Positions 61,571 through 61,572 of a stretch of 61,572 nucleotides of DNA are shown here, in pieces. The translations under genes and the position numbers were made by a program. The notes below the pieces were generated by a model. That model was not told where the DNA came from, searched no databases, and saw only the letters and a program-made list of their open reading frames with translations. Source of the DNA: Pseudomonas yamanorum (GTDB lineage: Bacteria > Pseudomonadota > Gammaproteobacteria > Pseudomonadales > Pseudomonadaceae). Every line of letters starts with the position of its first letter. Position 1 is the first letter of the stretch. The stretch lies in assembly GCF_013386765.1 (NCBI RefSeq), contig NZ_JACARE010000064.1:1-61572 (forward strand). The letters are read 5' to 3'.

Positions 61571-61572
61571 CT

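Noticed and set aside
1..61572. CRISPR arrays, tRNA or rRNA genes, prophage or insertion sequences
   Set aside because: No regularly spaced direct repeats, cloverleaf-like segments, transposase or integrase frames were seen. The only repeats are REP-type palindromes and the 5'-edge element.

Overview
The window looks like a chromosomal segment of a Pseudomonas of the fluorescens group. It has high GC with strong G/C third-position codon use. It carries typical fluorescens-group REP palindromes (8071-8159, 8711-8753, 17509-17572, 50239-50305), an isonitrile hydratase gene, a bphO-bphP pair and a complete psl exopolysaccharide operon. I see no tRNA, rRNA, CRISPR array, integrase or transposase, so this reads as ordinary chromosome with strain-variable blocks rather than a mobile island.

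Layout. 1-250: a highly structured, probably dispersed repeat. 321-5255: a minus-strand tripartite MFS efflux set (NodT-type outer-membrane protein, HlyD adaptor, DHA2 pump) with an AraC-type regulator upstream. 5417-8036: an SDR gene overlapping a GH15 glucoamylase-like gene. 8235-12591: a cysteine hydrolase, an alpha/beta hydrolase with an Asp nucleophile, then bphP and bphO. 12706-16876: a GlxA-type regulator divergent from isonitrile hydratase inhA, an ABM-domain protein, a LysE exporter and a MocR-type regulator. 16990-17477: a structured RNA leader in front of a DUF6124-like small protein. 17682-19124: a PAAR-DUF2515 protein, probably an orphan type VI secretion cargo. 19317-23733: a three-gene operon of unknown function (membrane protein, membrane-anchored TIGR01777 oxidoreductase, and an inactive-looking alpha/beta hydrolase fused to a complete PEP-synthase/rifampin-phosphotransferase-like module).

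24241-39607 holds pslA to pslL in canonical order, mostly with 1-11 nt overlaps, so translation is probably coupled throughout. pslM, pslN and pslO are absent. Three ANGGA motifs in the pslA leader, the last on its Shine-Dalgarno, suggest RsmA/CsrA control.

39626-43601 is a Fur-boxed FecI-FecR-FecA cell-surface signalling system on the minus strand. A DUF4174 protein, an AbrB-fold protein, a GNAT acetyltransferase and DNA polymerase II (polB) follow. 47981-50227 is a second TonB-dependent siderophore receptor with its own Fur box. 50404-55756 is a LysR regulator and a catabolic operon (tartrate-dehydrogenase family enzyme, aldehyde dehydrogenase, SDR, cyclase-family hydrolase) whose substrate I cannot name. 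The window ends with a periplasmic protein, an SRPBCC protein, an isolated PBP2 gene, a second aldehyde dehydrogenase and a divergent LysR gene.

The best candidates for undescribed biology are the dikinase-fusion operon (19317-23733), the switch-like leader at 16990-17174, the PAAR-DUF2515 protein and the four-enzyme catabolic operon.
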